From Opisthorchis felineus (Eukaryota; Platyhelminthes; Trematoda; Opisthorchiida; Opisthorchiidae), in NCBI GenBank assembly GCA_004794785.1, contig SJOL01006586.1, positions 1,749,754 through 1,813,753 on the forward strand: 64,000 nucleotides of DNA, written 5' to 3'. The first letter of the stretch is position 1. Each line of letters opens with the position of its first letter. The translations under genes and the position numbers were made by a program. Below, piece by piece: positions 1-12,136 of the stretch. Below the pieces are notes generated by a model. It was given only the letters and a program-made list of their open reading frames with translations, ran no database searches and was not told the origin of the DNA.

Positions 1-3000
1 GAAAACTAAACTGATTGGCAAGGAGAACTTTACTGCAGGTGAGGTTAAAAAGTTAGTGATACCTCCGTCGCGCTTATACTATACTTAACTAAACTGGTCA
101 GAGAGATGTCGAGCTTAAGAAAGGTGTTTGATGTTGATAAGATGGCAGCCGATCTGCTCACAGAGCTTGGCAATTAGCCCGCAGACGTTTCGTCAGGGTG
201 CAGGCGGACATCTACTGCGAGTAGTGCGGTGAGTGGTTCTTTTATTTCTCCCTGGGGTTAAAGAGTTGCCACCGTGCGGTTATAATCCAAAGCATGAATA
301 ATAGCCATTGGATTGCCTGGCTCTTAATTTGATTGATCTTTTCGGGGATAGTGTTGCCTTGCGGTCCGAATATATTGCGTCCGGTTGGTTTTTGGAGTAG
401 CTTAAGTTCATCGGTTCTGTTCGTCCATTCCATTTTAACTTTTCTAATTTGTTTGTGTGCTGCATTTTAACCAGTCTTTGTACCACTTGATTAATCAAGT
501 GAGCACCTTCAGCTTTTGTTACTTTTCTTTCTACATTTTCGTTGCTCCTTTTGGCGGTTCTGTCTGATTGCAGCCATCGACTGGCTCGTAGCGTACCTTT
601 TGTGTCACAGTATCAATGTGATATTTTACTGGATTGTCAACCTTCGGCTTGGGTGTGCCTTCCATTGGTCTTTCTGTTTGCGTAGCTTTTATGTGGCGTT
701 TAGGTGACACCGATTCCATTATTCTGAGAGCGTGAGGTCATACAGAGCGACAAGGATGAAACATCAGGAGACCCAGATACTTTGGAGAGAAAGGAGTTGA
801 TTGGAAGCTCTCATTAAGGTGCGTACGTGGATGGACAGGGGGTGTATTTCTGTCCTCACTAATTGGGAGTAGGCCCTGGAAAGACAATAAATAAGGGACA
901 TCTAAAATTTCTCATAGAAAGGCAGGAAGGTGAGGTATGCATTACCAGCAACGCCACTCATCTGGATGGCAACAGGCAAAGTAACCTAATGTTAAATGTG
1001 GCGAAGACAAATGGTCTGAAATAGACCCTTGGAACTCTGCTAGAAGCTTTGAAGGATTCAGGAATCGGGCTATGTAGTACAGGCTGAAATGTTCTGTTGC
1101 AAAACCAGCAGTTACTGCTGAAGAAGTAGTTGTTGTCGGCAATGCTCCTTGGATGCTCCAATCACTGCTTTCAGACAATTGTGACAGACTTATTATCAGG
1201 CAGAGCCAATCGATAGCTGAGCTGCTTTGTTCGGCCGCTGTTTTTACAGAGAAACTCAGCCATACTCGTTCTTTACACTGAAGGCAGCTTTATGGAGTTT
1301 CACGGTAGCTGAGGTAAGAGAAATAGTAATTTTGCCATAGCAGCAGAAAGTGCATACAGGGCCAAAGGATGAGCTTCATTTATGCGGCTTGATAAGGATC
1401 TGGTATTCACAAAATAACTTGTGCGCCTTCCATGTAATAATGAACGTCACGCAGGGCGTAGAGTTTGTCATTTGACGAAGGTCGGTCCATATTCAGGTGG
1501 AGCAGTTTCGGCTAAGTTGTGCTCTAGCACTTCAGCGAATCTATGTATGATTTAGCATTACAGGACTAAATAAGTAAAATGAGTTTTCGTTGTAGATGCA
1601 AGGATTTGGAAATTTACGCACATGAACGTTTGCATAAGTATCTGCAACAACCTTTTTACGACCGAGGGAGTATCATGGTAATAAATGTTTGAGCACGCCT
1701 TTACGCCTAAGGAACATTTGTTTTAATTCTGCATTTTAATAATAATAATGTTTATTCCCAACTGGAGTGTGGCATGCCGTCAGGCATGATCATAATGTTA
1801 CTGTCAGAATAAAAACGACTGCAAAATAATCTCAACAAACGTTTCAATCCGAAGCATTTGGTGACCCTTGTTCTTCATCCACTTGAAGAAAATACCATCA
1901 AAAAGAGACCTGATGATAAGTAGTTAGGTAAGGTTTAACATTTTGAGGATCAAGCTCTGGAAACGTCGTAATTTGTGAGTGAATCGTCAGGGTCTTCTGG
2001 TATCGGGCAATAAACAAGTCAGTCACACCGTATGTTGTTTTTGGTCTGTCAGAAAAAATAAACCAAGGACAATTTTACGACGGATTGCGTCCAAAAGCAC
2101 CGCGGCAGGGAAAATGATTCATTGTATGAAATTTACATGAGTCGGAGTTTGAACATGCAATACACTGCCTTAAAGGATCTTTCACCGCGATTCTATAATC
2201 AGCCCTTGAACCAGGGGCAACTCAACAAGTGGCCTATTCATTTTTACGCTGACCTGTAATCTCCTTGAAACTGGCGGATCACTCCAATGTGCTCGGCTAT
2301 AGGCTGTAATACAGGACAAGTGATAATAATGAACATAGAATTTTACAGTTTAATGTACCTGCGCATGTGGTTTACTAAGTTGACCGAGGTGTCTGGTTGC
2401 AGGTGACCCTAAACTCCCCAATTAAATTATCCAAACACTTAATCGATTTACGGCGGGGCTTGAATGCCATACGTACTGGTAAAGTACGGATTAAATGAGT
2501 TCAATAAAATTACGAATAGTCGCACTCGTGTTGCTTAAGTTTCTCGAAGTCCGCCATGAGTGTCGCGGACTGTAACTGAGCGCTCCTGGCAAAAGCCACT
2601 TGGCGAAATATCCAACTCCAAAAGTGCGCCTCTTGTATGTGTGTGTGGATTGCTCCAAATCGCGAAAATGCGGGCGAGACCGCATCACCCTCACGAAGTG
2701 TACTGGTTGAGGGAACTAGCAGGCCCTCAGCAAACTTTACATAGGCATCAATATGAAGTCCCCTAAATTTGAGCTTTGTTTGTTTGCAAAGATGCGTGTA
2801 CTACGTACTTCCTCATATCGGATGCCTAGCCTTTCACGAATAGATCAAGAAATGCACTTGACCTCCAGTTTTGAATTGCCACAAGTGGGCGATTGATGAT
2901 GCGCCGTGAAGGAGTGACTAAATGAATGGTCGAATCCTATAAGAGATGCCAAAATGAGGCCCATATACAATTAAAAGCAGCTTTTTAACACTAAAAGCAA

Positions 3001-3240
3001 TATCACTCAAAAGCTCTTTGGTACTCCGCCAAAGCTGAGTTACTTGGCGTATATACCGAGAAAAATGTCTGCGATGTTAACTAGTCTATGGAAGCTGCCA
3101 TCTATCACTGACGCAGTCATGAAATCTAGGGGAGCATGTGGCTTCTTCATGAGCATCGCTTGGTTGTGAGAGCCTACCACGCGCGCCGACGCAGGTCTAT
3201 TACTGTGCATTCAATCCTCGGTCTTGCTGAGGATTAAGTA
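1..3240. other. no supported gene
   Basis: I see no gene here that I can defend. The minus strand from about 719 down to 242 reads as two adjacent open stretches of roughly 60 residues, rich in Lys, Thr and Pro, separated by stops. They could be a decayed coding region, but I recognise no family. The remaining open stretches are short and overlap on both strands, as expected by chance. A short AAT-rich tract lies near 1739-1750. Confidence 0.5.
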
Positions 3241-3606
3241 CCATGAAATTTTCGCTTTTTGAACTCTTGTGCTCTTCAAAAGCTGCCTTTACCTTTGGGG
3301 GGCAATGCATTCCACAACTTAGAAGACGGCCACCAAAAACGAAACCAAAGCCGCACTGCAAAATTGAATAGGCCGGTGTGAAGTTTCCGCTTTAATCGGG
3401 ACACCCAAAGCGAAACTGGAGCTTCTTTTTAAAGCTCTGAAGGATGCAAACGCAAAGAATACAGTGACATGGACGAAAGCTACTGAAGAAATTTCTTCGC
3501 TGAACGAGTACCTTGAGCTATCCATCCCGGGTGCACTGGCTGCGAAGAAATTCATCCAGCTCTCTGGTTAGGTCAGAAGGGAAGCAAGCAAACACTTGGG
3601 CTTCTG

Positions 3607-4644
3607 GTGACCCCGTCCTCCCCATTTGTCGTACAGAAAATCTTGGAGTGGGCCGTCAGCATTCAAAAGACCTACACAACGATTAGGCGTATATCAGAGG
3701 ATTGCCCTCTGGAGGCGCGAAAGCTGGGCCACAACAGTTCTAGGGGAGAGGTGCAAACCGGGCTTCCGCTTGGCGTCAGTTCAGTCGTTCCCAAACTTAT
3801 GGCCAAACCCATGGTTGTTATGGCCCCTTATGAACCTGTAAGCACGCCAAAGCAACCAGCCGCGACCCCGGAGTGTAGTTTCTACTCAACCACCGCAGAC
3901 CCCTTGAATACCCAAGCCAGCGATGCTCTGGAGAAGGCAAGACTCAGGAGGACGCAGCGCCAAAAGTACGTAGAGCTATCAGCGCTTCTTTCCGTAACAG
4001 ACGATAAAGCCACATCAGTGAACTCCACACCCAAGTCACCACCCCTGAGCTGGAGTGAGTCAGACGTTCGGAGATAAGCGGCGAGGCCTACAGACAAATC
4101 AACCACAAGAGTTGACCTCGACATAGGAGAATGCTGCGAGAACCCTACACCCACTAAGAATAGGAAACTGCCAATCCCCAGCTCCACTCCTTCAAAAGCT
4201 GCCTCTTTAAATGTGAACACAGTCGTCACTCAGGACCCCAACAGCCAAAGCCACAAACCTGACAACATCGAACTGGAAAATCCCTCGTCCACCCAGTTGG
4301 CTACGCTGATCGCGGGTGACTCGGGAGTTTACGAAAACACGAAAGAAGGGCGACTGCAGTCAAGCAAGCCGCGAAAGACTCGGCAAATCAGAAAAATACT
4401 GGCTCGCTTCACGGTGCAGTCCTCTGCGGAAATAAGCCTCGTGGGAGCGCCACCAAAAGGAATAGTTCTTGGTGCTGCCACTCAACGTTCAGGGCCTCAC
4501 AGAAACCACTTGTTGATCAAATCGCGCAAAAATGACCAAGAAACCAAACAGACGCTTGTTTGTCCTGAATCTCCTAACGAACTACTAGTAGCAGCGATTG
4601 TGATTTTCGCCCATGGGGAAAAAAACTACGTCCCACAGAGATAA
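3607..4644 (+). pseudogene. LINE ORF1-like protein, one internal stop
   Basis: A single reading frame runs from 3607 to 4644 and is interrupted only by TAA at 4075-4077; the 4078-4212 part is open in the same frame. The product is basic and low in complexity, rich in Ser, Thr, Pro and Lys, with several Lys/Arg clusters (for instance around 4370-4410). This fits a nucleic-acid-binding ORF1 or a long linker before the endonuclease. I see no CCHC knuckle or RRM signature. It lies directly upstream of the endonuclease and is assigned to the LINE mainly by position. The true start may lie further 5', because coding-like sequence in another frame runs from about 3380 to 3568. Confidence 0.65.
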
Positions 4645-4851
4645 AAGGCCCGCGTAAGCCGGGCTCCCACGGTGCGAAAAACACCCCGCAAAGGAAAAGC
4701 AGCTCCCGGAACCACCAAGGCAGGAAGCAGACCAGTATGCCCCAGAGGCCCCTCCAGAGCCTTCGACTCAAACCCGACGTACAACTATTAAGTCTGCTAT
4801 CCGCTCTGGTTACACACCTCTCGGCTCCTTACCTTCGGAAGCAGCAGAGAC

Positions 4852-5545
4852 AGTGTTGAAATGCTTGTTCACTAACTGTCTCAGCCTTTTCAACAAACTT
4901 TGCGATATTAAACAGTCAGTTTACCTTGAATAGCCGTCCATAATTGCACTCACTGAGACCTGGCTCACACCAGATGTCTCTGAAACGAAGATCTTGAGAG
5001 ACGGCTACTCCATTTTTCGAGCTGACTCAAAACGAGGGAGGGCTGGTGGGGTTGCTTTGTACCTACATGCGGCCCTGCCCATCCCGATTGTCCTCTCTGA
5101 TACCACTCCTGCACCTTTTTGTGAAGCACTGTGGATTCAAATCCCGCTGCGCGGGTCTGATTCTCTCATTGTCGGTGTGGTCTACCGTTGCCCCTCGAGT
5201 CCTCCGGAAGATGACCAACTCCTCATACAAACCCTTGAGCAACTCTCCTCCAGCTACTACTTCACTCATCTCTTGCTGGTAGGTGATTTCAACGCTCCAA
5301 AGGCCTCCTGGATGGGGCTCAAGCGCGTCGGACCAAGTGGACCTTTTTCAGCGGCCTTGACCAAAGTCGTTCAACAGAGCGCTTGGACTCAACATGTCGT
5401 TGCACCCACCAGATACCGCGCAGGCCAACAACCATCCCTCTTGGATTTGGTCATCACCAACGAAAGACACTTCGTCGATCAGGTGACAATTAACGCTCCA
5501 CTGGGACATAGTGACCACTGTGTGCTGACCTTTGATTTCATCTGA
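4852..5545 (+). pseudogene. LINE APE-type endonuclease domain
   Basis: This part encodes an apurinic-like endonuclease that would nick the target DNA. The domain begins near 4852 with an N-terminal Asn-containing strand, is broken by TAG at 4931-4933, and then continues with the motif TETWL (about 4955) containing the catalytic Glu. It goes on to VVYRCPSS (about 5178), GDFNAP (about 5283), LLDLVITN (about 5440) and the C-terminal GHSDHCVL (about 5505), which holds the catalytic Asp-His pair. All the family landmarks are visible in the right order. A TGA at 5543 closes the frame, although LINE-like sequence continues to the RT. Length is close to the usual 220-230 residues. Confidence 0.9.
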
Positions 5546-5694
5546 TACTGGGTCAGGAATCCCGAACCTCAAACGTGGATTCGAAACTCCTGCCGTGCAG
5601 ACTTCTCAGGAATGCACATCTATCTTAATCAATTTGAAGTGAGACTAGCTTCATTGGAAGTTGTACAGGACCATTATCCAGAACGTTCAAATTA

Positions 5695-7626
5695 ATGATA
5701 AAATGGTTATCCCGAAAAAACCAGCACGCAGTCGGATGGACCGCAAGCTATCGGCGTCTTCTGGAAAAGAGGTCTGAACTATTTTTCAAAAAGTTGACTA
5801 CGGCAGACACAGAAGATGAGCTGGCGTTTCGTAAAATGCGGAGCCGCTGTAAGTCAGAAATCCGCCAATGGGACATACGAAAGCAAGCCACCATTTAAGA
5901 ACTCGCCCGGAAGAAAATGTGCTGTTTAAACACATGAGACATTGCCGAATAAATAAGCCGACCGCGTTCTCCCTGAGGGACAGGAACGGGCAACCCACGA
6001 GTGACCCAATAGTGGTATCCGAGGTCTATAGGGAAAACTATGCAGGCCTATATTCAGCCTCAGCGTCCTCGTCAAATCCAACCTTGTCAAGGCGTAACTA
6101 CAAACGGCCTCTAACCGATTCGGTCTTCACGGTGGAGGACATTCGTCAACTGTTGCGCAGGATCAACCCGTTCTGTGGGGCCCAACGAAGTCCATTCAGG
6201 GATCCTGAGGAAACGTTGTTCACACTGGCAAATCATTTATACCTGGTGTTTCTTCAGTCGCTTGACGAATGCCACCTTCCCTCTGCTTGGAAGGAAGCGA
6301 TTGTCACACCAATCTACAAAACTGGGGACCGACTATCGCCCGGCAGCTACAAGCCTATAAGCCTCACTAGCGTGCCGTGCAAGGTGATGGAACGCATTCT
6401 GAAGCGAGCCATCCTCGACCACCTTACTTCCCACAACTTGGTATCTCCAGGTCAACATGGAGTTCTCCAAAATCGTTCTTGCATGACGAACATGCTCGCA
6501 TTTCTGGACAGCTCAACCCTAGCCAAGGACGAGGGAAACATATCGGGTGCCATCTTTTTCGACTTCTCCAACGCAGTCGACTGAGTCACACAAGTCCCGC
6601 TGCTCCACAAACTCTAGCCTTACAGGATTCAAGGGGACATTCTACACTGGATTAAGGCGTTCCTATCAGACAGAACATTCCGAGAAAAAGTTGTCTCGAT
6701 CTAATTTTCTCAGGCCCCACTCTCCACTGGAGTACCTGAAGCCTCCGTCTTGGGACCAGTGATGTCTCTGATATACGTCAACGACCTTCCAGACGTTCTT
6801 TCAAGTCCATGTCTACTTTTTAGGGACGACTTGAAACCCTGGAGCTCAAACGCCGGTGCTCTCCAAATGGGCGTGGACGCTGCAAAGCAGTGGTCGCTGG
6901 ACTGGCACCTTCCTCGGAACGACGAAAAGTGCGTCCATATGTCATTCGGAGGGGACTCAGCGAACGCCTATGTCGTGCATGGTGAGAATGGACTAGAAGG
7001 CATCACGAGGATAGACGCCAAAAAAGGTTTAGGTATCTGGCTCTCTTCAAACATGTCCTTCTCACTGCACCATGAGAAGTCGGCCCAAAAGGCATTCGCC
7101 GTTCTACGGAAGATTCGGCGCACTGTCACCCGTATTACTCTCGCGGACTTACAAACACTCTATGAGGGCTACGCCAGACCGCTTCTTGCATATGTCAACC
7201 AAGTTGTCTACTCAAGACGCACGAAGGACGTAACCGTCATTGAGCGTGTCCAACTGGCTGCCAGAAAAATGGTTGCCGGCCTTTAATCCGTGGGCTATGA
7301 AGCACCTCTCGCATTGCTTGACCTCGTTTCCGTCGCGTATCGTCGCCTCCCAGGTGACCTACTTCTTACTTACGCCCCGTTTAAACAAGTTTTAGTCAAC
7401 AGATTTTTCACCGTTGACCCAGCAAACACACGGCGGGGACATGGTAAGAAAATTTTCAAGCTCAGAGCGCTCTTTTTTATTAGGCACAATTTTTTCATGT
7501 CGAGTAGTAACTGCGTGGAATAACCTTCCTCCGACGGTTGTCCACGCTCTTTTTAGAACCCAGTTCAAAGCACTATTAGACACTTATGCGAGTCCTCGCG
7601 CCGGCAAGCTTACTGCCTCCCGCTGA
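5695..7626 (+). pseudogene. LINE reverse transcriptase, degenerate
   Basis: The RT copies the LINE RNA at the nicked target. A basic linker (5695-5898) leads into the RT in a second frame from about 5868. Visible motifs are PSAWKEAIVTPIYKTGD and SYKPISLTS (fingers, 6280-6370), and FFDFSNAVD (about 6560), which is motif A with the usual KAFD changed to NAVD. Next come [13 protein letters not shown] (about 6750) and the catalytic box FRDD (about 6821), where most relatives have FADD. The same frame continues through the thumb and C-terminal region ([24 protein letters not shown] in pieces, 7115-7190) with stops at 6582 and 7284, then shifts to another frame ending about 7626 with a WNNLP motif typical of CR1/Jockey C-termini. 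The changed motifs and stops indicate a dead copy. Confidence 0.92.
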
Positions 7627-7775
7627 GAACTTGGAGAGCAGTGCCACACCTTTTTTCGCCTCTGCCTTGCAGGTGCATGACAGCCGCTGAACGACATGAA
7701 CAAACCGACCCGGAAACCTTGAGCGAAATCTGCGAATCTGTGTATCGATCCGTGAATCCGTGAGCCGGTTAAATG

Positions 7776-8397
7776 ATAAGACGCGTGTAGTATCAGTGTA
7801 TGGGCGAATGGGGCCTTACTTCATTGAATGAGAGTGAGAGTTCTCCGATATCTCGATGAGCTCGAGGAAGTGATAAGGGAATATGTTCGCTCTTTAAAGA
7901 TTGGCGAATGAGAGGTATATGGCTAACTCCGCATGAGTGAGTTTAGCGTGAAATATGGGTAAACGTGTCCCATAAGCTCCATCGTGGTATAGTAGAATAT
8001 ATATGAAATTCACCAATTGGGCGATCCCTCAACAGAATTTGTTTGAAACAACAATATGCAAATTCGTAAATGAATCCTGCGGAGCAATTTTCTCGCTACC
8101 AGTCTTGGGTTGAAAAGCAGGCTGAGATCCACTGTTGCAGACCGTTTTTCTGTAGCATGCATGACGTATTCCAAGAAGCGCAGTTGAGTGACGCGCAATA
8201 TCAGGCAAATTATCGTGAGATCTTGAGATTTATCGATACAACGCGGCATAACACGTGCAAACGTGTGCATATAATATGAATACAAACCTCAAATTATAAG
8301 AATTTTTGTCTAACTTGCTGTGCAAATTGGTGAAAGTCCAAAGAAAGTCCAGAGGGAACGGCAAAACTGTCTGAACTAGCGACAAACATGCGCGCAA
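7776..8397. other. no supported feature
   Basis: I see no gene or convincing repeat between the LINE tail and the dispersed repeat at 8398. Confidence 0.5.
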
Positions 8398-8560
8398 AGC
8401 GCGTGGCAACGCAAGTAAACGAAGGCCACTAGTAATATGTCCTGCAGTGTTTGTTCGACACGTCAAGGGTCAAAGTTTATGAGGCTTGCTGGTGAATATC
8501 GGTTTCATGAGGTAAACGCAGAAAACAGTGGGTTCAAGAAAAGAGAGGGTACACAGCCAC
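8398..8560 (+). repeat. dispersed repeat A, copy 1
   Basis: This stretch matches 14447-14625 in the same orientation. Shared landmarks are GTGGCAACGCAAG, then ACGTCAAGGGTCAAAGTT, then GAATATC, a CATGAGGTA and AGAAAACAGTGGG at the same relative spacing. I see no coding capacity and no tRNA-like boxes, so the class is unknown. Confidence 0.75.
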
Positions 8561-10499
8561 ACCAAAGCGAGCACGACTTTACTTAAACCAGCCCTGCCAT
8601 GCACCAGACACTTGTAACATTGAGAGGTAAAAATGGTACAATTGCTTCTGTCCATAGTCATCTCTCACAGTCCTACTCTCTACTTTGACCATCGGGAGTC
8701 TTGAGCCCCAACGTCCTGACGCACCCTCCAAACCAGATTCAGTGGCTATTACAACCCAGCTCGATCAGGTAGCGCGCATCTCTCGCATTCCGGTTATGAA
8801 TGCCACATCACCCACTTGTATGTTCCTTCTGATAGTAATCCACTTATGCCGTACCTGAAGCAGGAGAATATATTTTCTCAGCCAGCGGCGCCAAAATACA
8901 TCGACTATCAACTGACTGCATCCCATGTCGAGCATGTCAGTGTCGTACTCCTGGACCTTCGTTACGGCGTCGCTTCACGTCAGGTTCTTTCTCCTCTTTA
9001 TCTTTTTCATTTTAGAGCTTTTCGTATTGTTCAGCTATAGCTTGCTCTTCAAGGGCACCACTGATGGTCTTGATAATCGTGAGGGTACAGTCACACTGAA
9101 GCATCTCGCGGAACTACTCAGCAAATAATGGGACCTTAAAATTCATTTCATTTGCTTATCCGTGCGGTAGTCAAGCAGTGAGAAGAGTGAAACACGATAA
9201 CAATCAAAGCGACCTCCTCTGATGCTCTAGTTGAGATGGATAATGACAGCCGTTCCGTGGTTCACATGACAAAGGTATTCCGATCGTCGGCACTGCTTTT
9301 AAGACAGAGCTTTTGATTCATCCTTAGTTTTCGCTGGGATCCTGACCTTGGCTGGTGTTTCCTTTGCCTTTGTATATGCAGCAGTCTTGCTTTTCTCTGG
9401 TACTCCTACCTACTTTTACTAATCCCAGGCCGCTTGGAGGAGAGCAACCAAGTTGACTGTAAATCTTTCGGTGTCGAGATTAGTGGCAGACAACATGTTG
9501 CGAAGCCCATTAACCTTCAGTGCGTTGGCGTCCGACTCCGTGTAATGTGTAGAAGTCTCCATGTCAGACATCTGGCCTGTTTCCTCGCCATCATCCATGC
9601 TGGCATTCACTACGGATGCCCTAACCTTCGTTGCATCAACAGCTGGCATTGTTATAAACTCTGGCTTCTGTTTTGGTTAGAGTAGCATCTGAAACCCGGA
9701 TAAGTAACGATCCCTGACCTTCACCTATTACTTATCACTAGGAATCAACTGAGAAGAGTTTCGAATGAAGAAAAAATACCTTATTGGAATCAGCTTGCGA
9801 TTAAACGCTCCTCATCATCACCAATAAACGCAAGTACCCTGTTATCTTCAAAGCGGAAATGCCTAAGCTCCATGAAACAAATCAACTGAGTGCATGAAGA
9901 CAAATCTCATCCAGTATTTCCAGTACATCCTAATCCAGTATACTCTTCGGTTTGCAGTGTTCACCAAGGTTTCAGGGTCACTACAAGAGTTGACTCCATC
10001 CATGCTTGGCGACAATGGACCGCAACTCGCCACTCTCACTTTTAGCACGACCACGTACAGAAAATGTATACTTTTTCCAGGAGGAACTTTATTAGTGCCA
10101 CCAACTTCGTGTGCTACGTGACATGTATTTTTGCACAATGTGGCCAGCTGCGGACATGCCACTGGCACCGCCCTGGAGGAGTACGAATAGTCCGCTTCCG
10201 GGCGGATCAAGGCAGTTCGTGTACTCAGGGACCGGAGGATCAATATAACGATGCGATGCCTAAATTAAATGGGTATGCGTCAGAAAAAAGTCACACCATG
10301 TTAGTTCACATTTGTAAAAGGTGATAGAAACGTCCAAACGGAGATAGTTGTGTTGTAACTCAGAAAATCCTCGGGTTTAAATAGTAACGAAAGCGTTAAG
10401 TAACTTCACCTCATAATTGCCGAAGGGCGTTTGTTGATCGTCAAAACACTGATGGGGCCTGTGTGGTGCCGGACACCCTTAGGTGGCCCTCGTTAACCA
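8561..10499. other. no supported gene
   Basis: Two minus-strand open stretches (9419-9649 and 9863-10243) lie downstream of the BEL/Pao remnant on its strand and could be its further-decayed 3' part. I could not match them to RT, RNase H or integrase motifs. Confidence 0.4.
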
Positions 10500-11063
10500 C
10501 TACTGACCGGTGACCACAGTTTTCCTCTCTATAGCCACCACGAACGATTTCGGAACAGAATACCGGTTATATGGACGGCAATATGCTGAGGGTGGGCCGC
10601 TTATGTGAAACCTTACCCCCAATGTACTCCTGGAGCGCACATAATCACTATCATAAAGTGCATGCATTAAACCACAGGGCGCATCACTTTCTATAGTTTC
10701 CAGCGCGTTTATGCAGTTTATTGCGGTAGCTTTACCACTGCCGATACCCGATGGACGAAAAAGTGCTGTCAACGGTGCATATGGTTTTTTCCTGCTTCCG
10801 ATACGATTTTGTATCACCCGGTGTACATCTGGTGCATTAGTGCCTACCAGAATAGATAACTTTCCGGGCCCGATGTAAAGGAGCGTGATATCTCGCAGGT
10901 GGAGTCGGCAAAGGAGTAACTCTTGAGAGGACATGGTTGGTCTTATCAGGGGTAACTCATTGATAGAATACACGGTTTCTGCATGTACCTGATAATCCTT
11001 ATTGAAGGAGTTGATAGTTAGACTGAAAGTTGTTGTAATTCTTTTTGATGATACATTGATCAA
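10500..11063 (-). pseudogene. BEL/Pao protease-RT linker region
   Basis: An open frame of 187 residues on the minus strand. Its centre carries the segment ILVGTNAPDVHRVIQNRIGS (about residues 70-90), which closely resembles the conserved G-x-D/N-x-P-x-x-H stretch that follows the protease in BEL/Pao pol proteins, together with a preceding LRDITLL. The end of the frame (VAIERKTVVTGQ) may be the start of the RT, but that is less clear. The catalytic Asp of the protease is not visible in this frame, so the protease itself is probably truncated. Confidence 0.7.
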
Positions 11064-11379
11064 TTTGAACTTCAGTTCAGTTGGGATACCCTTCAGCTAA
11101 ATCTGATTAGCTCTGTGAAATTGCACCAAGTTAGGGTCTGATCGACAGTCAAGAAGAGCATAACATAGCACAGTGCCAATGGGACCAGCAAGGCACACTG
11201 GAAGCAGGCCTAGTCAGGTCGTTGGGACCTCCCTAAAATTCGGGTTTACATTGACAGTCTATGCAGCATATGGCTTCGTGTGAGTGCCCATGTACAGCAA
11301 CCGATGATAACACTTGCCACACCCTGATAAGCTGCGGCGTTGGAGGGCTCGGCGGTTGCAAGCTCAGTGGTCGTGCTTC

Positions 11380-12136
11380 AAGCATTTAAAGCACAACTTA
11401 CGTTTCCCCAAGGCGTAGAGCTTTTTCTTTGTGGGACAGCCTGAAATGCGGCCATGTATAGCAGACAAATCAAGACGTTAGATGCAACGGCGTTAATGTG
11501 TGGGCGAAGAAACTTCTTGCGTTGATTAAAACGGTCATTACTAGTGGATATGTGACTAACAGTACTGGCTAGCTCCCTGTAAACATTTGACCCCGCAGAC
11601 CGTCTACTTTGAAAAACTGAACCAACTGGCGAAAGCACTGCTCTTTCCGTTCGTGTATAATATTGTTGGCTACCTTTGCCCATTCCCAGTAAAGATACCT
11701 GGGAAGACGCATAACGATCGGCTTTAGGCTTGCTGAGTACTTCAGGTCGGCAGTGTTATTTATCTGTGTGAGAGTTATCTCACGGCCATTTGTCTCGCAC
11801 CTCAGTTTCCTTATAGCGTCGCTGCCCTCATCAGCTATGACGCCTACCATCAGCGTGCTAATAATGACATGGGGCCATCCGAATTCCTTGTATTGGATAC
11901 CAATTGCTTTTGAATTCTCAACATTCTCTGGCAGCCATACACAGCCTTATTAAGATGCCTTGGTACCGCCTGTGTAATGATGGCCTTTTTGGACTTTGGT
12001 GGGCGGTTACATGGACGATAAAAAGCAAATGGACTGTGCGCGCACAATCCGGGATGATCCATTCTGGCGATGTGGCCAGAACGCCCTGAGAACGCCAACG
12101 GTCGCCTGAAAAAGCGGATGCATCACTCAGACACAC
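11380..12136 (-). pseudogene. BEL/Pao gag remnant
   Basis: Three overlapping minus-strand frames read consecutively as one broken gag. The most telling piece, 11850-11569, contains ADLKYSASLKPIVMRLPRYL followed by a WEWAK motif. In BEL/Pao gag proteins a leucine/proline stretch of this kind precedes a conserved W-x-x-A. The 5' piece (12136-11850) has a short basic region and no clear knuckle. Frame changes occur near 11850 and around 11980, so no intact product is possible. Confidence 0.6.

Larger units (their letters stand above)
3325..7775 (+). mobile_element. CR1/Jockey-like LINE, nearly full length, inactivated
   Basis: This is a non-LTR retrotransposon in its own order: a 5' coding remnant, an ORF1-like region, an APE-type endonuclease, a reverse transcriptase and a short 3' tail. 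Readable coding begins near 3380, where a Lys/Glu-rich stretch ends in a stop at about 3568. Damage is limited: a nonsense codon at 4075-4077, stops at 4931, 5543, 6582 and 7284, and frame changes between endonuclease and RT and near 7420. After the last codon (about 7626) the 3' UTR carries loose repeats of a GAATCCGTG-like unit at about 7730-7760, reminiscent of the short 3' repeats of CR1-group elements. The 5' limit is uncertain, and I did not find target-site duplications. Clade (CR1/Jockey group) is from the RT and endonuclease wording, not from a tree. Confidence 0.9.
10500..12136 (-). mobile_element. BEL/Pao LTR retrotransposon remnant
   Basis: On the minus strand a gag-like region (12136 to about 11380) is followed by a protease-to-RT linker region (11063-10500), which is the order expected for a BEL/Pao element. 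The frames are broken in the gag part. I could not identify paired LTRs, and the RT, RNase H and integrase are not recognisable downstream, so this is a partial or strongly decayed copy. Confidence 0.7.
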
